A stretch of DNA of 6,715 nt from NCBI GenBank assembly GCA_038227745.1, contig JBBRPS010000578.1, positions 1-6,715 on the forward strand, read 5' to 3'. The notes beneath the pieces are model-generated. The model worked only from the letters and a program-made list of their open reading frames with translations, ran no database searches and was not told the DNA's origin. Origin of the DNA: DASPXY01 sp038227745 (GTDB lineage: Bacteria; Planctomycetota; Planctomycetia; Gemmatales; Gemmataceae). Positions 4,869-6,715 of this stretch are shown here, in pieces. A program made the translations under genes and the position numbers. The stretch's first letter is position 1. Each line of letters opens with the position of its first letter.

Positions 4869-5666
4869 ATGAGCCGCCTCCGCCTACTGCCCGCCGTCGC
4901 CTTGGCCGCGCTGCTCGCCGCACCGGCGCAGAGCCACGAGATCAAGGTCCTGGCCAGCCAGCTCGCCCTGGCCAAGCCCGGCGGCAAGACCACCGTCTAC
5001 CTCTCCTGGGGCCACCGCCTGCCGGTCGATGACCTCGTGGACGGCAAGTCCGTCGAGCGTTACGAAGTCCTCGCCCCTTCCGGCGCCTCCCAGGCCCTCA
5101 GGACCGATGACCTGTCCCTCCAGGCCCGCGCGGTCGAGATCAAGGAGGCGGGCGTCACGCAGGTGGTCGTCGGCCGCAAGGTCACCGTGTACACCCACGT
5201 CGTGGACAGGGACGGCAACAAGTTGCTCAAGCGCGGCCCCAAGTCGGCCGTCAAGGAGGGCAAGGTCGAGTCGTCCCTGCGGAGTGTCCAGTGCGCCAAG
5301 GCCCTCATCGTCGCCGGCCCGGCGAACGGCTCGCCCGTCAAGGCGGTCGGCCAGGCCGTCGAGATCGTCCCGCTGGATGAGCCGGCCGCCTGGCGCAGCG
5401 GGGCCACCCTCCGTTTCCAGGTGCGGTTGAACGGCAAGCCGCTGCCGATGGCCACCCTGGTGGCCACCTTCGTCGGCTTCCGGCCCGAGAACGCCTGGTG
5501 TTACTCCACCTCGACCGGCCGCGAGGGCGTGGCCGCTGTGCGCGTGGCCCAGCCGGGGACGTGGGTGCTGAAAATCAACACCCGCGAGCCTGCGACCGGC
5601 GAGGCGCTGCGGCACTACGACTTCACCTCGTACACGGCGACGCTGTCGCTGGAAGTCCGGCCCTGA
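4869..5666 (+). CDS. NikK-like periplasmic protein (DUF4198), Co/Ni transport accessory
   Basis: This 265-aa exported protein starts at ATG 4869 with GGGAG 4856-4860 (8-nt spacing). The upstream in-frame GTG 4827 lies inside the leader hairpin and would spoil the signal peptide. Residues 1-22 are a clear Sec signal (RLRLLPAVALAALLAAPAQS) with cleavage predicted before HEIKV, so the mature protein would begin with His23. Beta-rich segments follow, with TTVYLSWGHRLPVDDLVDG at 41-59 (His49), a motif I associate with NikK/DUF4198 proteins. His110, Cys142, Cys211 and His249 are other possible ligands. A second beta-sandwich region (about 160-265) contains SGATLRFQVRLNGKPLP and ends YTATLSLEVRP. 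Known NikK proteins assist ECF-type nickel/cobalt transporters; the role here is inferred from family. It forms an operon with the NikL-like gene 29 nt downstream. Confidence 0.9.
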   Translation: MSRLRLLPAVALAALLAAPAQSHEIKVLASQLALAKPGGKTTVYLSWGHRLPVDDLVDGKSVERYEVLAPSGASQALRTDDLSLQARAVEIKEAGVTQVVVGRKVTVYTHVVDRDGNKLLKRGPKSAVKEGKVESSLRSVQCAKALIVAGPANGSPVKAVGQAVEIVPLDEPAAWRSGATLRFQVRLNGKPLPMATLVATFVGFRPENAWCYSTSTGREGVAAVRVAQPGTWVLKINTREPATGEALRHYDFTSYTATLSLEVRP

Positions 5667-5695
5667 TCCCCCTCCACCGCCCCGGGAGTCCTGTC

Positions 5696-6319
5696 ATGAG
5701 ACGGTCCTTCTCCTTGCGGGGTCTGACGCCAGCCGTGGCGCTGGCGACGGCCCTGCTTACGGCGCCCCGCGCTGAGGCGCACGCCCTGGGCGCCGAGGTC
5801 AAGTTGAGCGACGGCAAGGTCGCGCTGGAGGCGTACTACTACGACGACACCCCGGCCCGCGATGCCAAGGTCCGCGTCGAGGACGGCCAGAAGCAGCTCG
5901 TGGTCGAGGGCCGCACGGACGCCAAGGGCCACTGGTCTTTCGCGCGGCCGCAGCCCGGCCGCTATTTGATAGTCGTGGACGCCGGGGACGGGCACCGCAC
6001 CCAGCTCAAGGTCACGATCCCCGGGCGAACCTCGTCGGCCCCGTTGCCGGGCGCCTCATCCGGCGCGGAGTGCCCGTGCTGCGACGAGCCGCCGGCCGTA
6101 TCCTCCGCGCCGGCGCCCCCGGTCAAGGTCAGTGAGGGGCCGACGCGGGAGGAGTTCACCGGCTTCCAGGCGTTGAAGCTCGGCATTGGGCTGGGCGCCA
6201 TCGCCGGCCTGGCCCTGGCGTTCTGGGCCGCGCGCCGGCTCCGCCATTCCTCTTATGCCGCTGGCGCGTCCGGGCCGGGGGCCGCAGTAGGGGAGTCCGC
6301 GCCGGGACAGGCGGGCTGA
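5696..6319 (+). CDS. NikL-like membrane-anchored protein, Co/Ni transport accessory
   Basis: This 207-aa protein starts at ATG 5696 after GGGAG 5684-5688 (7-nt spacing), 29 nt past the previous stop. Residues 1-28 form a Sec signal ending PRAEA, with cleavage before HALGAEV, giving a mature N-terminal His29. Residues 30-108 form a beta-sandwich: KVALEAYYYDDTPARDAKVR, then VVEGRTDAKGHWSFARPQPG and GRYLIVVDAGDGHRTQLKV, as in the small carboxypeptidase-regulatory-like fold of NikL. Residues 111-145 are a Pro/Ser/Ala linker carrying a cysteine cluster ECPCCDEPP (Cys126, Cys128, Cys129). One membrane helix follows (about 160-179, LKLGIGLGAIAGLALAFWAA) and an RRLRH stop-transfer, leaving a short cytoplasmic tail. 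The layout of signal, beta domain and C-terminal anchor fits NikL of nickel ECF transporters. The transport core genes are not found downstream within this window. Confidence 0.85.
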   Translation: MRRSFSLRGLTPAVALATALLTAPRAEAHALGAEVKLSDGKVALEAYYYDDTPARDAKVRVEDGQKQLVVEGRTDAKGHWSFARPQPGRYLIVVDAGDGHRTQLKVTIPGRTSSAPLPGASSGAECPCCDEPPAVSSAPAPPVKVSEGPTREEFTGFQALKLGIGLGAIAGLALAFWAARRLRHSSYAAGASGPGAAVGESAPGQAG

Positions 6320-6372
6320 CCCGGACACGCTGTCTTCGTCCCGACACGTCGCGCTCGTCGTGGGAGGTGTTT

Positions 6373-6630
6373 ATGGTCCGCGTCCAGTGCCTCGCCGTCT
6401 GCCTGACCGCCCCGCCGTTCGGGGGCGGTGAGGGCGAGCAACTGCTCGCCCACCTATCTGGTACAGGCCGCTCACCTGTTCTGCATCACCACGGGCAAGG
6501 CTCAGCACAAGGGGGATCGGTGAGGGGGGACTTCCGACGCGCCGGGCGCTGCCTCGGCCTGGCTGCCCTGGGCTTGCTAGTGTCGTCGGCACGAAAACTT
6601 GCACTAAATTGGACTGTCCTGCTATGCTGA
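6373..6630 (+). pseudogene. Decayed or truncated reading frame with a good ribosome site
   Basis: ATG 6373 (or GTG 6367) follows GGAGG 6363-6367, a strong Shine-Dalgarno site. The first 27 codons (MVRVQCLAVCLTAPPFGGG and on) have almost only G/C third positions and a short hydrophobic stretch. After about 6454 that bias is lost, and the 85-aa frame runs into the AT-rich end of the IS element before stopping. In another frame, 6452-6523 reads TYLVQAAHLFCITTGKAQ before a TGA, so a frameshift near 6450 is possible. I recognise no family in either frame. The likeliest reading is a gene start followed by debris up to the insertion. The whole stretch 6320-6663 holds no confident intact gene. Confidence 0.25.
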
Positions 6631-6715
6631 GCGTGTGCTCCGTTTCGGCGTGGGAGGTGCCCCATGCGTGGACGCAAGCCCGAGGTATTGGCCATCCCTT
6701 CCCCGGACCTTTCGG
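6580..6715 (+). mobile_element. Probable left end of an IS630-family element (right part outside window)
   Basis: A shift to AT-rich sequence begins near 6591, and an IS630-type transposase start follows at 6664. IS630 elements insert at TA, and TA 6578-6579 fits as the target, placing the first element base at 6580. The terminal inverted repeat cannot be checked because the other end is missing, so the left boundary is a guess. Confidence 0.4.
6664..6715 (+). CDS. IS630-family transposase or HTH protein, first 17 codons
   Basis: ATG 6664 follows GGAGG 6653-6657 with 6-nt spacing. The 17 visible residues, MRGRKPEVLAIPSPDLS, resemble the N-terminus of IS630-family transposases common in planctomycete genomes, where a basic RGRKP opening precedes the helix-turn-helix DNA-binding domain. 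Nothing catalytic is visible because the window ends. A possible promoter is TTGCAC 6599-6604 with TATGCT 6623-6628 at 18-bp spacing. The assignment is by pattern memory over few residues. Confidence 0.5.
   Translation, partial: MRGRKPEVLAIPSPDLS

Noticed and set aside
5498..5695. Earlier start for the NikL-like protein inside the previous gene
   Set aside because: That stretch is the shadow frame of the NikK-like gene. ATG 5696 has GGGAG and begins a clean signal peptide.
1..6715. CRISPR array, tRNA or rRNA genes
   Set aside because: I saw no regularly spaced direct repeats, no tRNA cloverleaf and no rRNA-like segment on either strand.

Overview
The window is very GC-rich bacterial DNA, with mostly G or C at third codon positions, clear Shine-Dalgarno sites and several protein types that I associate with Planctomycetes, most likely Gemmata-like relatives. 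These types are a ribosomal protein S1 with a disordered tail, a TadG-like beta-repeat fragment, a phosphatase joined to a cytochrome c'-like tail, and a short IS630-type start. The assignment rests on recognition by eye, not on a search.

Left part (1-2055). The 3' end of rpsA is followed by a large perfect palindrome (20-bp arms) and then an unknown 213-codon gene. That gene looks like two unrelated modules joined by a low-quality linker. The linker overlaps, in another frame, a 25-codon Arg/Lys-rich mini-gene. Next comes gene debris: an internal piece of a TadG-like protein with no start or end, broken at an 8-C run and abutting a hydrophobic C-terminal scrap in a third frame.

Middle (2056-4679). 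Two genes diverge from a 191-bp spacer. The minus-strand gene encodes a secreted or lipoprotein-type protein with a Cys-x5-Arg phosphatase loop (HCHHGKHR) and a C-terminal CxxCH haem site. The plus-strand gene encodes a 485-aa protein. Its N-terminus looks like a CbiX-type chelatase that has lost both usual histidines. Its C-terminal half holds a gapless 95-residue duplication (39 of 95 identical by hand count).

Right part (4680-6715). After a possible terminator and a leader hairpin come two secreted proteins in one operon. They resemble NikK (DUF4198) and NikL, accessory proteins of ECF-type nickel/cobalt transporters, and each is predicted to begin with histidine after signal-peptide removal. 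The transporter core (NikM/CbiM, Q, O) does not follow. Instead there is a decayed reading frame and the probable left end of an IS630-family element, whose transposase start is cut by the window edge. The chelatase-like gene and the NikK/NikL pair together suggest a Co/Ni handling neighbourhood, but the link is inferred from adjacency and family only.
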